DNA of 64,000 nt. Source: Kosakonia sacchari. Lineage in GTDB: Bacteria; Pseudomonadota; Gammaproteobacteria; Enterobacterales; Enterobacteriaceae. Positions 9,089-17,484 of this stretch are shown here, one piece after another. Positions within the stretch are counted from its first letter, which is position 1, and the number at the start of each line of letters is the position of its first letter. The notes beneath the pieces were generated by a model that searched no databases, was not told where the DNA came from, and saw only the letters and a program-made list of their open reading frames with translations. A program made the position numbers and the translations under genes. The DNA is taken from the NCBI GenBank assembly GCA_900109485.1, contig FOAY01000001.1, positions 231,914-295,913 of the forward strand, read 5' to 3'.

Positions 9089-10041
9089 AATATGACCTCG
9101 ACGGGCTGGCCAGGATGGAGCTTTTCGCCCGGTTCGATCGGCATCGCTTCGATCATAAAGACCATTCGCTCTTTGTGCGCAGAGGTGAAAATAACCGGTG
9201 GCGTGAATTCAGCTTTGGGAGAAATATAGGTCACTTTTGCTGCCATTGGCTCTTCACGGCCTTCGATTTTGACTGCGATTTGCATACCCTGCGTGATTTT
9301 ATAAAGCTGCGGGTTGCGGACAAAAAAGCGGATTTTAATGGTCTCTTCCGGCAGTAATGAGATGAGCGGCGCACCAGGCGAGGCCACTTCGCCAGTGTGA
9401 TACATAATGTCGTAAACCTTGGCGCTACCGGCGCTGCGTAAAATGCGTTTGTTCAGCGCGATTTGGCTTTGTTTGACCTGCAATAAAGAACTTTCCACTC
9501 TGGCCTTTTGAGCCTCAATTTGATCGGCGCGCGAAGGCAGGGATTTATTTTTCAGTTGTGAGGTCAATTCCTGCACTCTGTCCCATTTCATTTTGTTATC
9601 TGCTTCGGACTGCTCAAGTTCCTGCTCGGACACGTAGCCTTTGGATTGCAGCTTCTGGTAGCGGCCAAATTTCGAGCGGGACACTTCGGCGTCATGCTGC
9701 GCCTGTGAGAGCTGTGCTTTCAGAATATCCAGTTCGGCATCGCGACCGCCTTTGCCCAGATCGGCCAGAGTCGAGACCTCGCTTGCATGCGTTTGATTCG
9801 CTATTTCGACCTGTTTTTTTTCATAATCATCATCCAGAACAATCAAAGTTTGTCCTGCGGTAACATGCTGGCCACGCTTAACCATCAATTTTGAAATCCG
9901 CGCGGAACTTTCAGACGAGATATAGACGAACTCACCTTCAATATACCCTTGCAGATTTTTTTTATTTTCATCACGGCAACCGGTGATAAAAACCAATGCC
10001 ATACAATATATGGCGGTCATTTTATGAGAAAAGAGTTTCAT
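9085..10041 (-). CDS. HlyD-family periplasmic adaptor, probable lipoprotein
   Basis: The 318-residue protein begins with a signal sequence and a lipobox (FITGC, Cys near residue 22), so it is probably lipid-anchored. Next come a biotinyl-lipoyl half (VKRGQHVTAGQTLIVLDDD), an alpha-helical hairpin of about 100 residues, the second lipoyl half (VYDIMYHTGEVASPGAPLISL) and a beta-barrel. It links the ABC pump to an outer-membrane channel such as TolC, which is not encoded here. It is the first gene of the operon. A 12-bp inverted repeat lies about 43-97 bases upstream. Confidence 0.87.
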   Translation of the reverse strand: MKLFSHKMTAIYCMALVFITGCRDENKKNLQGYIEGEFVYISSESSARISKLMVKRGQHVTAGQTLIVLDDDYEKKQVEIANQTHASEVSTLADLGKGGRDAELDILKAQLSQAQHDAEVSRSKFGRYQKLQSKGYVSEQELEQSEADNKMKWDRVQELTSQLKNKSLPSRADQIEAQKARVESSLLQVKQSQIALNKRILRSAGSAKVYDIMYHTGEVASPGAPLISLLPEETIKIRFFVRNPQLYKITQGMQIAVKIEGREEPMAAKVTYISPKAEFTPPVIFTSAHKERMVFMIEAMPIEPGEKLHPGQPVEVIL

Positions 10042-10083
10042 GGCGTTAATTATTTCATAAATTCAGTAAATGTTAGGTGTATT

Positions 10084-10138
10084 ATTCAGACTGGTAATGT
10101 TATTCGATTTTTATCAGATGCTGCTGACCAGTCTGAAT
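10084..10138. promoter_or_regulatory. Inverted repeat upstream of the ABC efflux operon
   Basis: Perfect 12-bp arms ATTCAGACTGGT (10084-10095) and ACCAGTCTGAAT (10127-10138) are separated by 31 bases, so half-sites are about four helical turns apart centre to centre. The position just before the first gene suggests two operator half-sites or an mRNA-leader stem. No bound regulator can be named. Confidence 0.4.
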
Positions 10139-11009
10139 TATTCATCGCTTCAATTAACATAGATTCCGAATCAAGGTCGGGAGCGTGAGCGTCGATACTC
10201 AATAAGATTGAGCCACTCTGCGTTCCATCAATCCGTAACGAAGGTTGTTCGTGGGAACATAAAACCCCAGGTTGTCAGCGAAACCATCATCAGTATTATT
10301 GTCATGCTTTGTTAACATTATCAGCGTGTTATAAAATAATGCGCTGTTTCTTCTTCTCCGTGGTCTTTGTAACTGAATACTCCCACAAATATCTTCCTTG
10401 TCAAATGTCAATAGGGACAAGCTCTGTTTTCGACATCCATAAAAACAGAGTAGGTAACAATTTAGCTGTTGCAATACCAGGATGATATTACAGGCGGAGT
10501 AACGAGATCAATTAAATTAAACCTCATTCACAGCATTTGCAGACAGTTTTGAATGATGCGCAGATGTTTATTGTGACGTTTTTTCTATCATGATTTTATA
10601 TAGTTACGAATATTTTACAAATATAAACTAATATGATTTTTTAAATGGTTCTTAATTGTTTATGTGTAATTGGTGATGATGTTTTAAGAACTAATAATTA
10701 AGATTTTTTTCCGAGAAAATGAATAGGTAATAAATACGAATACGTTGTTGACGCTTTTCTCTCCATCCTGTCATGAGTCCATCGCCGATCGCAGGCTTTT
10801 AATGCTTTATCGAAACAAGGGGCGGCTGAGAGCATCTGGCGTACACTTGTAAAAAAGTTGTATTAGATTAAGCGTATTTATAACCACCAGACGATACCGA
10901 TTTGAGCGTGATAAGCAGAGCATCTGTCACCGTGTTGATTGCCGGTGGTATTGTTTTTCATCCTTTTATAGAGACGCAAGGGCAGTGAAAGATCACCTGG
11001 AGGAAGTTC
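10139..11009. other. Non-coding stretch between efflux operon and panE-like gene
   Basis: About 870 bases of AT-rich sequence between divergent transcription units hold no supported gene. One 91-codon minus-strand reading frame (10199-10474) has no recognisable domain and no ribosome site. The promoter of the plus-strand operon should lie at the right end. Confidence 0.55.
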
Positions 11010-11903
11010 ATGATTTCTGAAAATCCTAAAGTGGCCCTCATTGGGCCGGGGGCCATCGGAACGACTGTTGTCGCGGCCCTGCACGAAGTAGGTCGAACTC
11101 CTGTAATTTGTGGACGTACACCGCATCCGCAGCTCGAATTACGTTTTGACGAGGGGCGCATTATTGTACCGGGCCCGGTGTTGACCGAGCCTGCCGAAAT
11201 CAAACAGCCGTTTGATCTGGTGTTTGTCGCAGTGAAAACAACGCAACTGGACGCCACAGCGGCCTGGCTGAATGTTTTGTGTGACGAGCATACGGTGGTC
11301 TGCGTATTACAAAATGGTGTTGAGCAGAAAATACAATTCGCCGCTTATGTTGCAGGTGCGACGGTTCTGCCATCAGTAGTGTGGTTCCCCGCACAGCGTG
11401 AACCCGATGCCTCTGTCTGGCTGCGCGCTAAGCCACGTCTGACATTGCCCGATACGCCAGCAGCCCAACGTGTGGTCGAGGTATTGCAGGGCACGCGCTG
11501 TGAAGTCGATCTCGCTGCTGATTTCACCTCTATTGCATGGCGCAAATTGTTGCAGAATGCGGTTGCGGGCTTGATGGTGCTGTCAGGGCGTCGCGCCGGA
11601 ATGTTTTCACGTTCCGATATTACAGATGTGGCATTAGCTTATTTGTGCGAATGTCTTGCGGTGGCGCGTGCGGAAGGTGCGGTATTAAGTGATGACGTGC
11701 CGCAGGAGATCGTTGATGTTTTTCATCGTGCACCGGCGGATCTGGGTACCTCTATTCTCGCCGATCGCCAGGCCGGACGAGTGCTTGAATGGGATATCCG
11801 TAACGGCGTTATACAGCGGTACGGGCGTAAGCGGGGTATTCCAACGCCGTTAAGCGATCTGATTGTGCCGTTGCTTGCTGCGGCCAGCGACGGGCCCGGT
11901 TGA
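11010..11903 (+). CDS. 2-dehydropantoate 2-reductase family oxidoreductase (PanE/ApbA-like)
   Basis: The 297-residue protein has an N-terminal Rossmann motif (ALIGPGAIGTTV, residues 10-20) for NADP(H) and the family blocks VAVKTTQ near 72, LQNGVEQ near 100, WRKLLQNAV near 175 (with the catalytic Lys) and EWDIRNGVI near 255. This is the layout of ketopantoate reductases, which reduce 2-dehydropantoate to pantoate in pantothenate synthesis. It is distant from the E. coli housekeeping PanE, so the true substrate may differ. It starts an operon-like run with a P-loop kinase, yjdI and yjdJ. GGAGG lies seven bases before the ATG. Confidence 0.75.
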   Translation: MISENPKVALIGPGAIGTTVVAALHEVGRTPVICGRTPHPQLELRFDEGRIIVPGPVLTEPAEIKQPFDLVFVAVKTTQLDATAAWLNVLCDEHTVVCVLQNGVEQKIQFAAYVAGATVLPSVVWFPAQREPDASVWLRAKPRLTLPDTPAAQRVVEVLQGTRCEVDLAADFTSIAWRKLLQNAVAGLMVLSGRRAGMFSRSDITDVALAYLCECLAVARAEGAVLSDDVPQEIVDVFHRAPADLGTSILADRQAGRVLEWDIRNGVIQRYGRKRGIPTPLSDLIVPLLAAASDGPG

Positions 11904-11931
11904 TAAAAGTCGCGTATATAAAGGAGGAACA

Positions 11932-12444
11932 ATGGCGCATTCTGCACCAACCCTGCATATCCTGTGCGGCAAAATTGCGTCCGGTAAATCGACGCTTGCC
12001 GCTGAACTGGCAAAAACACCGGGCACCGTGCTCTTAAGTGAAGATCGCTGGCTGGCGTTGCTGTTTAAGGATGTGATGAGCAGCGTGGCGGACTATGTTC
12101 ACTACTCGGAAAAGCTCAGGAACGCTATCGGTCCGCATACCGTGGCGTTGCTTAAAGCGGGTGTCAGCGTCGTGCTGGATTTTCCCGCGAATACGCTTGC
12201 CAGTCGCCAATGGATGACGTCTTTGATTCACGCTTCAGGCGCGACGCATTGCCTGCACTATTTGCCGCTGGCGGATGAGGAGTGCAAAGCGCGATTGCGG
12301 CGGCGGAATGCGGCGGGTAACCACGATTTTGCTGCTTCTGATGCACAGTTTGAAGCGATCACCCGCTATTTTGTCGAGCCGGGTGCTGATGAGGGATTCC
12401 ATATCTTGCGTCACGATATTCACAATCCTGTAACAAGGTTATGA
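11932..12444 (+). CDS. P-loop ATPase/kinase of the zeta-toxin-like AAA_33 type
   Basis: The 170-residue protein has a Walker A loop, GKIASGKST, at residues 13-21. An acidic SEDRW motif follows, then the second-half arginine-rich lid (ARLRRRN), typical of small nucleotide or antibiotic kinases related to zeta-like proteins and chloramphenicol phosphotransferase. The ATG at 11932 follows a perfect AAGGAGG with a short spacer, and an upstream extension in the same frame lacks support. The substrate is unknown. There is no antitoxin-like partner, so a toxin role is not indicated. Confidence 0.7.
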   Translation: MAHSAPTLHILCGKIASGKSTLAAELAKTPGTVLLSEDRWLALLFKDVMSSVADYVHYSEKLRNAIGPHTVALLKAGVSVVLDFPANTLASRQWMTSLIHASGATHCLHYLPLADEECKARLRRRNAAGNHDFAASDAQFEAITRYFVEPGADEGFHILRHDIHNPVTRL

Positions 12445-12482
12445 TGTCTTCAACGCCCGATAAAAACAGCGGAGGCAATGTC

Positions 12483-12713
12483 GTGGATAAAGATCTACTG
12501 GACGCGGGTTATCGCGTGTATGCCGGTGAAAAAATTGATGTTTACTTCAATACGGCCATTTGTAAACACTCAGGAAACTGCGTACGCGGTAATGCGAAGC
12601 TTTTTAACCTGAAACGTAAACCGTGGATCACTCCGGACGAAGTGGATGTTGAGACGGTGATCAACGTGATTGATACCTGCCCAAGCGGTGCGCTCAAATA
12701 CCGCCATAACTGA
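12483..12713 (+). CDS. yjdI: YjdI, small divergent ferredoxin-like (Fer4_19) protein
   Basis: The product is close to E. coli YjdI, sharing G-E-K-I-D-V-Y-F-N, CxHSGNCVRG and DTCPSGALKY. The Cys residues (CKHSGNC and DTCPSG) suggest a single Fe-S centre. I chose the GTG at 12483 because it aligns with the E. coli start (MDxxLLDxGYR) and has GGAGG seven bases upstream. The in-frame ATG at 12441 would overlap the stop of the upstream gene and is the alternative. Function in E. coli is unknown. It is directly followed by yjdJ, as in E. coli. Confidence 0.88.
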   Translation: MDKDLLDAGYRVYAGEKIDVYFNTAICKHSGNCVRGNAKLFNLKRKPWITPDEVDVETVINVIDTCPSGALKYRHN

Positions 12714-12723
12714 GTGAGAAAAG

Positions 12724-12996
12724 ATGGAAATACTGGAAGGTCACAACAAATTTTACGTCAACGACGCCCAGGGCGTGCAGGTTGCCGAGATTGTATTTGT
12801 GCCGACGGGCGAACATCTCAGTATTATTGAACACACTGATGTTGATCCCAGCCTGAAAGGGCAAGGCGTGGGTAAACAGCTTGTGGCGCGCGTGGTGGAA
12901 AAAATGCGGGCCGAGAACCGTAAAATTATTCCACTGTGCCCGTTTGCCAAACACGAGTTTGATAAAACTCGTGAATATGACGACATTCGCGCATAA
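12724..12996 (+). CDS. yjdJ: YjdJ, GNAT-type N-acetyltransferase
   Basis: The 90-residue protein closely matches E. coli YjdJ from its first residues ([14 protein letters not shown]). It contains the minimal acetyl-CoA binding motif of GNAT enzymes, [12 protein letters not shown] (near residue 41), followed by [13 protein letters not shown]. The acceptor substrate is unknown. It starts 10 bases after the yjdI stop and ends the operon-like run begun by the panE-like gene. Confidence 0.9.
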   Translation: MEILEGHNKFYVNDAQGVQVAEIVFVPTGEHLSIIEHTDVDPSLKGQGVGKQLVARVVEKMRAENRKIIPLCPFAKHEFDKTREYDDIRA

Positions 12997-13002
12997 AAAT
13001 GT

Positions 13003-13051
13003 GCACCGGTGTTAGCCGGTGCCCACCCTTCATCGCTACCGTCGGTAGCGA
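13003..13051. terminator. Two adjacent hairpins in the yjdJ-permease convergent gap
   Basis: The first hairpin pairs GCACCGG (13003-13009) with CCGGTGC (13016-13022), and read on the minus strand it is followed by a TTTTT run. The second is a near-perfect palindrome, TCGCTACCG/CGGTAGCGA (13033-13041 and 13043-13051). They lie between converging genes and probably end transcription. The palindrome could also be a protein site. Confidence 0.45.
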
Positions 13052-13292
13052 ATCAGTACGGTCATCACCAGCGCCAGCGCACTTTGCGATGCATAACGTA
13101 TTCATTGTTAACATTCTCAGGCAAACAAAGCTCCGCGTGCAGCATGCACTACACGATGAAAAAAGTGTGTTTACAATGAGATGTCGTTACATTGGCTGGC
13201 CGGATTGGATGTTATTGCTGATAAACGTAGCATGGCGAATGAGAAGGGCGGATTATTTTGGCGGGGACTTCCCTGTTCCCCAAGTGCAAACG

Positions 13293-14627
13293 TCAGGCGA
13301 TAAACAGGCTGAGCAGCAGCACCATGCCTAACCCGACAACCGAGTTAATCAGTTCCAGCAGCCCCCAGGTTTTAAAGGTGTCTTTCATGGAGATGCCAAA
13401 GGTTTCTTTAAACAGCAGGAAGCCGCCATCATACATCAGCGTAATGGTATTACTGCCGCAGGCGACGGCCAGGCACATCAACGCGGGATTTAAATGAAAA
13501 GCGCTAACCATTGGCGCGACGATCCCTGCAGAGGTAATCGCCGCAACTGCGCCTTGCCCGGTCAGAATGCGGATGATGGCCGTGATGATCCACGCCACGA
13601 TAAACGGTGACAGCGGGACGTTACTCATAATGTCCACGATATGGTTGCCAACGCCGGAAACCACAATCACCTGCTTCAGGATCCCACCGGCGCTAATAAC
13701 AAACAGGACGTTGGCAATTTTAGCAATCGCGTCGCTGACGCAATTGGTCACTCCGTCCGGTGTCATGCCGCGCTTAATGCCGAGAAACCAGATTGCCGCG
13801 AGCGTTGCCAGCAGCATACTGATTTCCGCGCTGCCGAAAAAGGTACAGACTTTTACCAGTTCCGAACCAGTGGGCATCAGGCCTTTTACCAGCGAGGCCA
13901 CAATCATCAGTACCGCCGGGATCAGCGGAATTAAAATACTGATGCTAAACGGCGGCAAATCCTGGTCTGTTTTTTCCTCCACGGGTTTTAGCAGTGAATT
14001 CAGCGGAATCGTTTTGATTCCCGGTAAATATTTCGGCAATAAAATACCGGCACAAAACAGCGCCGGAATAATGACCAGAATGCCATACAGATAGACCTGC
14101 ACAATATCGGCATTAAACGCGCTGATCAGCGCGACCGGCCCTGGCTGCGGTGGGAACAAACTGTGCCCCATGGTTGCGCCGACCACCGTTGGCACGACCA
14201 GTTTCATATAGGGAATATGGGCTTTTTTGGCGATGTTCAAAACCAGCGGCATGGCAATCAGGAAGGCGACTTCATAAAACATGGCGATGCCGAAAATCAC
14301 GCCAATAAACATTAAACCGACGGTGAGAAAACGTGTGCCGCAGTGCTCAATAACGCTATCGGCAATCCTCTGGCTGGCGCCGGATTCGGTCATAAATTTA
14401 CCGATAATCGCACCGAACAAAATAATGAGTGCAAGATGGCCGAGAATACTGCCCAGACCGTCCTGAACGACAGACACAATTTTATCGAGTGGAATGCCTT
14501 CCATGATTGCGACAAATATACCGGCAATCAGCAGCGCGAAAATATTATGAAATTTGTATTTCAGGTTCATCAAAACCAAAAGTGCAATACCTACCAGCAC
14601 CCAGAATAAGGCTAACAGCGGGGACAT
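13293..14627 (-). CDS. GntP-family gluconate/hexuronate:H+ symporter
   Basis: The 444-residue protein is hydrophobic throughout, with about 12-14 membrane spans. It carries GntP-family signatures such as the re-entrant segments GHLALIILFGAIIGKFMTES and ILTGQGAVAAITSAGIVAPM. In E. coli a family member next to uxuA (GntP) takes up gluconate and fructuronate. Here the gene lies 61 bases after uxuA on the same strand, so uptake of a sugar acid feeding mannonate metabolism is likely. The exact substrate is inference. A terminator-like hairpin separates it from uxuA. Confidence 0.87.
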   Translation of the reverse strand: MSPLLALFWVLVGIALLVLMNLKYKFHNIFALLIAGIFVAIMEGIPLDKIVSVVQDGLGSILGHLALIILFGAIIGKFMTESGASQRIADSVIEHCGTRFLTVGLMFIGVIFGIAMFYEVAFLIAMPLVLNIAKKAHIPYMKLVVPTVVGATMGHSLFPPQPGPVALISAFNADIVQVYLYGILVIIPALFCAGILLPKYLPGIKTIPLNSLLKPVEEKTDQDLPPFSISILIPLIPAVLMIVASLVKGLMPTGSELVKVCTFFGSAEISMLLATLAAIWFLGIKRGMTPDGVTNCVSDAIAKIANVLFVISAGGILKQVIVVSGVGNHIVDIMSNVPLSPFIVAWIITAIIRILTGQGAVAAITSAGIVAPMVSAFHLNPALMCLAVACGSNTITLMYDGGFLLFKETFGISMKDTFKTWGLLELINSVVGLGMVLLLSLFIA

Positions 14628-14650
14628 AGAGAATACCTTACGGATTGGCT

Positions 14651-14678
14651 ATCAAGAAAAGCCGGTGGAACCACCGGC
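14651..14678 (-). terminator. Terminator/attenuator between uxuA and the permease gene
   Basis: Perfect 8-bp arms GCCGGTGG (14661-14668) and CCACCGGC (14671-14678) are followed on the minus strand by TTTTCTTGAT. It may reduce read-through from uxuA into the permease gene. Confidence 0.7.
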
Positions 14679-14688
14679 CCGAATAAAA

Positions 14689-15762
14689 TTAGTTTTGTTT
14701 TTCGAGTGCTTCCCAAAGCCCGTGTAAATAGGTTACGCCGAGTGCCCGATCGTAAAGGCCGTAGCCTGGACGGCCGGTTTCGCCCCAGATGAAACGCCCG
14801 TGATCCGGACGGATGTAACCGTTGAACCCGTTGTCATGCAAGGCTTTCATGACTTCGTACATATCCAGTGAACCGTAGCGGGATAAGTGCGCGGATTCAT
14901 AGAAATCTTTATCTTTAATCAGTTTGATATTGCGCACGTGCGCAAAGTGAATACGTTTACGGCGTGTAAATTCGGCCAGGATTTGGCACACGTTATTATC
15001 CGGATCCTCGGCGATCGAACCGGTACATAAGGTAATACCGTTGGCTTCAGAATCGACTGCATTACAAATCCAGTCGAGATCGTCACGATTTTTAACGATG
15101 CGCGGCAGGCCAAAAATAGAATACGGCGGATCGTCCGGGTGAATCGCCATTTTAATACCGACTTCTTCACAGACCGGAATAACGCGCTCAAGGAAGTAAA
15201 CCAGATTTTCGCGTAATTTCTTATCGTCGACATCTTTATATTTGGCAAACAGCTCCTGTACTTTTGCCAGACGTTCTGGTTCCCAACCCGGAAGCGCAAA
15301 GCCATTGGAATTTTCCAGCACTTCTTTAACCACTTCATCCAGCGTTTTATCGATGCCTTTCTTTTCGAACGCCATCGTCAGCGAGCCGTCCGGCAGCACG
15401 TAATTCATCTCGGTCTTCATCCAGTCAAAAACCGGCATAAAGTTGTAGCAGATGACTTTTACCCCAACTTCTGCAAGGTTGCGGATGGTTTGCTGGTAAT
15501 TGGCAATCAGCCGATCGCGGCTGGGGAGACCGATCTTAATATCGTCGTGAATATTAACACTTTCAATGACTTCCATCTTAAGCCCGGCATCACGGACTTG
15601 CCCGGCCAGCGCGTTGATTTTCTCTTTTGGCCATACTTCACCTACCGGCACATCGTACAATGCACCTACCACCCCTTCGACGCCCGGTACCTGGCGGATG
15701 TATTCCAGCGGGATTTTGTCTTCAACTGGTCCAAACCAGCGCATTGTCATTTGCATGCTCAT
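14689..15762 (-). CDS. uxuA: Mannonate dehydratase, short type
   Basis: The enzyme converts D-mannonate to 2-keto-3-deoxygluconate in glucuronate/fructuronate breakdown. The 357-residue product has the family blocks MRWFGP at the N-terminus, [10 protein letters not shown] near 120, AIHPDDPP near 215, LCTGSI near 258, and HVRN and RPDHG near the C-terminus, which supply His, Asp and Cys metal ligands. It is shorter than E. coli UxuA (394 residues) and starts differently, resembling the short form seen in many Gram-positive bacteria. AGAGG lies five bases before the ATG at 15762, so an upstream in-frame extension to 15825 is not needed. Neither uxuB nor uxuR is adjacent. Confidence 0.93.
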   Translation of the reverse strand: MSMQMTMRWFGPVEDKIPLEYIRQVPGVEGVVGALYDVPVGEVWPKEKINALAGQVRDAGLKMEVIESVNIHDDIKIGLPSRDRLIANYQQTIRNLAEVGVKVICYNFMPVFDWMKTEMNYVLPDGSLTMAFEKKGIDKTLDEVVKEVLENSNGFALPGWEPERLAKVQELFAKYKDVDDKKLRENLVYFLERVIPVCEEVGIKMAIHPDDPPYSIFGLPRIVKNRDDLDWICNAVDSEANGITLCTGSIAEDPDNNVCQILAEFTRRKRIHFAHVRNIKLIKDKDFYESAHLSRYGSLDMYEVMKALHDNGFNGYIRPDHGRFIWGETGRPGYGLYDRALGVTYLHGLWEALEKQN

Positions 15763-16142
15763 TGCCACCTCTAAAAGAAAACATTCAACTGCCATACTAG
15801 TATTTATAGTAGCGTTTGCCTGCACCTGCTTTTGCGATCGGCTTCACACATAAGCCGTTTGGTTTGCGGTTGTCGGCAGGAGAGTTTCCGAGGTGTTTGG
15901 TTATGCGGGTGAAATAAGGCGCTGACAAATTTTTTAAAATTAACGCTTGCGTAATAAGGGCAACCATGAGTTAATGCGTCGTCGGTTTGATAAATCATTA
16001 TCTCCAGCAGTTCACTAAAGTCTTTCTCATCTCTAAGTACCTCCTTGCTACTTCTTTTTGGGTCTTCGCTTTACACTCTGATAAAAATAATGTCTCAGAC
16101 CATTACTGCCGCATTCGGCGAACAAAATAGAAGGTAACAAGC
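15763..16142. promoter_or_regulatory. Divergent control region of uxuA and the cold-shock gene
   Basis: The perfect palindrome ATACTAGTAT (15794-15803), about 32 bases before the uxuA start, is a candidate operator (UxuR/ExuR-type control would be expected, but the match to those boxes is poor). The right half should hold the long 5' leader typical of cspA-family mRNAs. A small GCCG/CGGC stem near 16110-16121 precedes the GAAGG ribosome site. Confidence 0.4.
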
Positions 16143-16355
16143 ATGTCTACTAAAATGAACGGTATCGTTAAATGGTTCAACGCTGAGAAAGGCTTCGGTT
16201 TCATTACTCCGAAAGATGGCAGCAAAGATGTATTCGTACATTTCTCTGCTATCCAGAGCAATGAGTACCGTACTCTTGAAGAAAATCAAGAGGTTGAGTT
16301 TACTATCGAAAACGGCCCGAAAGGTCCGGCTGCGGCCAACGTGGTTCCGCGCTAA
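16143..16355 (+). CDS. Cold-shock protein, CspA/CspB/CspG type
   Basis: The 70-residue protein is a single cold-shock domain with RNP1 (KGFGFI) and RNP2 (DVFVHF) motifs and the [12 protein letters not shown] start. It binds single-stranded RNA/DNA and acts as an RNA chaperone. The N-terminus MSTKMNG resembles the cold-inducible CspA/B/G group rather than the constitutive CspC/E. The gene downstream belongs to a family found after cspG and a cspB-type gene in E. coli, which supports cold induction. GAAGG precedes the ATG. Confidence 0.95.
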   Translation: MSTKMNGIVKWFNAEKGFGFITPKDGSKDVFVHFSAIQSNEYRTLEENQEVEFTIENGPKGPAAANVVPR

Positions 16356-16364
16356 GGATTTACC

Positions 16365-16553
16365 ATTACGAATCGTATCCATTTTCGCTGCCCGTGCTGC
16401 CACGGGTCGCAATACCGAATTTCCAGTTTTGATGTCACTGAGAAAAACCCGGTCGGTGCTAAATGTATTTTTTGCAAATCTGCAATGAACACATTTGATA
16501 ATATCGCTGCGTTTATCCAGTCTGGTTCGAATACTGTCGAATTCCGTAAATAA
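16365..16553 (+). CDS. YmcF/YnfQ-family cold-shock small protein, probable ATT start
   Basis: A 62-codon frame starts at ATT (16365) with AAGGA six bases upstream. It begins 10 bases after the cold-shock gene stop and ends just before a strong terminator. The product has a CPCC motif at residues 9-12 and a CIFC motif at 34-37, which look like a small zinc-ribbon. The sequence HFRCPCCHGSQYR...FDVTEKNPxGAKCIFCKS is recognisable as the E. coli YmcF/YnfQ family. Those two proteins are reported to be cold-induced and translated from ATT start codons next to csp genes. The same arrangement and start are seen here. No ATG or GTG could give the N-terminal CPCC part. Function is unknown. Confidence 0.85.
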   Translation: MTNRIHFRCPCCHGSQYRISSFDVTEKNPVGAKCIFCKSAMNTFDNIAAFIQSGSNTVEFRK

Positions 16554-16589
16554 AAAAAAGCAGGTCAGATTTCTGATCTGCTTTTTTTA
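16552..16589. terminator. Bidirectional terminator after the cold-shock pair
   Basis: A-run, arms GCAGGTCAGA (16560-16569) and TCTGATCTGC (16572-16581, one G-T pair), then a run of seven T. It can end the csp operon on the plus strand and the XRE regulator gene on the minus strand. The stop of the small gene lies at its left edge. Confidence 0.9.
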
Positions 16590-16596
16590 TTCTGCA

Positions 16597-17388
16597 TTAT
16601 TCCGCCATTAACATAATCATTTTGATTGCGCGATTACTGGTTAATTGCCAGGTTATCTGCCGGAAATGCAACTCCCCTTGCTGCGGATGGTGAAAAACGC
16701 GTTCGCCGCCTTCGCGCACCACCACCTGCTGGCGCGACCAGAAGGTGCGAAACAGTTCGCTGTCATTACTCAGACTCTGCACTAAATGATTCAATCCCTG
16801 ATCGTGCGGATAGTGCATCGCATCGGCACGCAATTCCGCGACAATCCGGCTGGCGCGCGTCTCCCAGTCAACCACCAGCGTTTGCGCAAGGGGATGACGA
16901 AACATAAAACTCATCATATTCGGCTGGGTATCCTTATCCAGCCAGCCGCTAAATAGCGCTTCAGCGGGCGTATTCCACGCCACCATATTCCAGGTGACAT
17001 CCAGCAAATAACAGGGGCACTGCACCTGATTCACCGTCGCCAGCACCGATTCTTCCACGGTAATGACATGCTCTTCCTGCGGATCGTTTTGCAGCGCCAG
17101 GTGGAACAGATACTTCCGCTCCGCCTGCGTCATTTTTAATACGCCGGCAATATTCGACAAGGTTTGCGGCGACACGACAATGTCGCGCCCCTGTTCAATC
17201 CACGTATACCAGGTGGTGCTGATACCGCTGAGCTGCGCCACTTCTTCCCGGCGTAATCCGCGGGTGCGCCGCCGACCTTGCGCAGGCAGGCCAATATCGG
17301 CCGGCGCGGTTTTTTCCCGCTGTGCACGTAAAAAAGCGCCGAGAGTTTTTGGCCCGGCAAAGAGCGTATTTTCCATGGTGGTACTCAT
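16597..17388 (-). CDS. XRE-family regulator with MmyB-like ligand-binding domain
   Basis: An N-terminal helix-turn-helix (about residues 10-75) contains RRTRGLRREEVAQLSGIS followed by WYTWIEQGRD. The C-terminal domain of about 170 residues is of the MmyB-like type found with this HTH in many actinobacterial and enterobacterial regulators. It is divergent from yafE and probably controls it, itself or both. I chose the ATG at 17388. An ATG at 17376 is equally possible. An in-frame extension to 17502 crosses the promoter region and is unlikely. Confidence 0.85.
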   Translation of the reverse strand: MSTTMENTLFAGPKTLGAFLRAQREKTAPADIGLPAQGRRRTRGLRREEVAQLSGISTTWYTWIEQGRDIVVSPQTLSNIAGVLKMTQAERKYLFHLALQNDPQEEHVITVEESVLATVNQVQCPCYLLDVTWNMVAWNTPAEALFSGWLDKDTQPNMMSFMFRHPLAQTLVVDWETRASRIVAELRADAMHYPHDQGLNHLVQSLSNDSELFRTFWSRQQVVVREGGERVFHHPQQGELHFRQITWQLTSNRAIKMIMLMAE

Positions 17389-17484
17389 TAATACCAGTAT
17401 AAGTAGCCATATTGTACCCCTATAAAGAGGGTCGTATAGTCGGCAAAGAGCAAATTTTTGTCGTGCGAAAAAAGGAAAAAGAGA

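Noticed and set aside
10199-10474. A 91-codon minus-strand frame in the efflux-panE gap
   Set aside because: No start signal, no recognisable domain and no coding-like composition.
11932-12444. Toxin-antitoxin reading of the zeta-like kinase
   Set aside because: No epsilon-like or other small antitoxin gene precedes it, and the neighbours are metabolic genes.
12999-13331. A 110-codon plus-strand frame after yjdJ
   Set aside because: It begins at the hairpins that end yjdJ, overlaps the permease 3' end and shows no family features.
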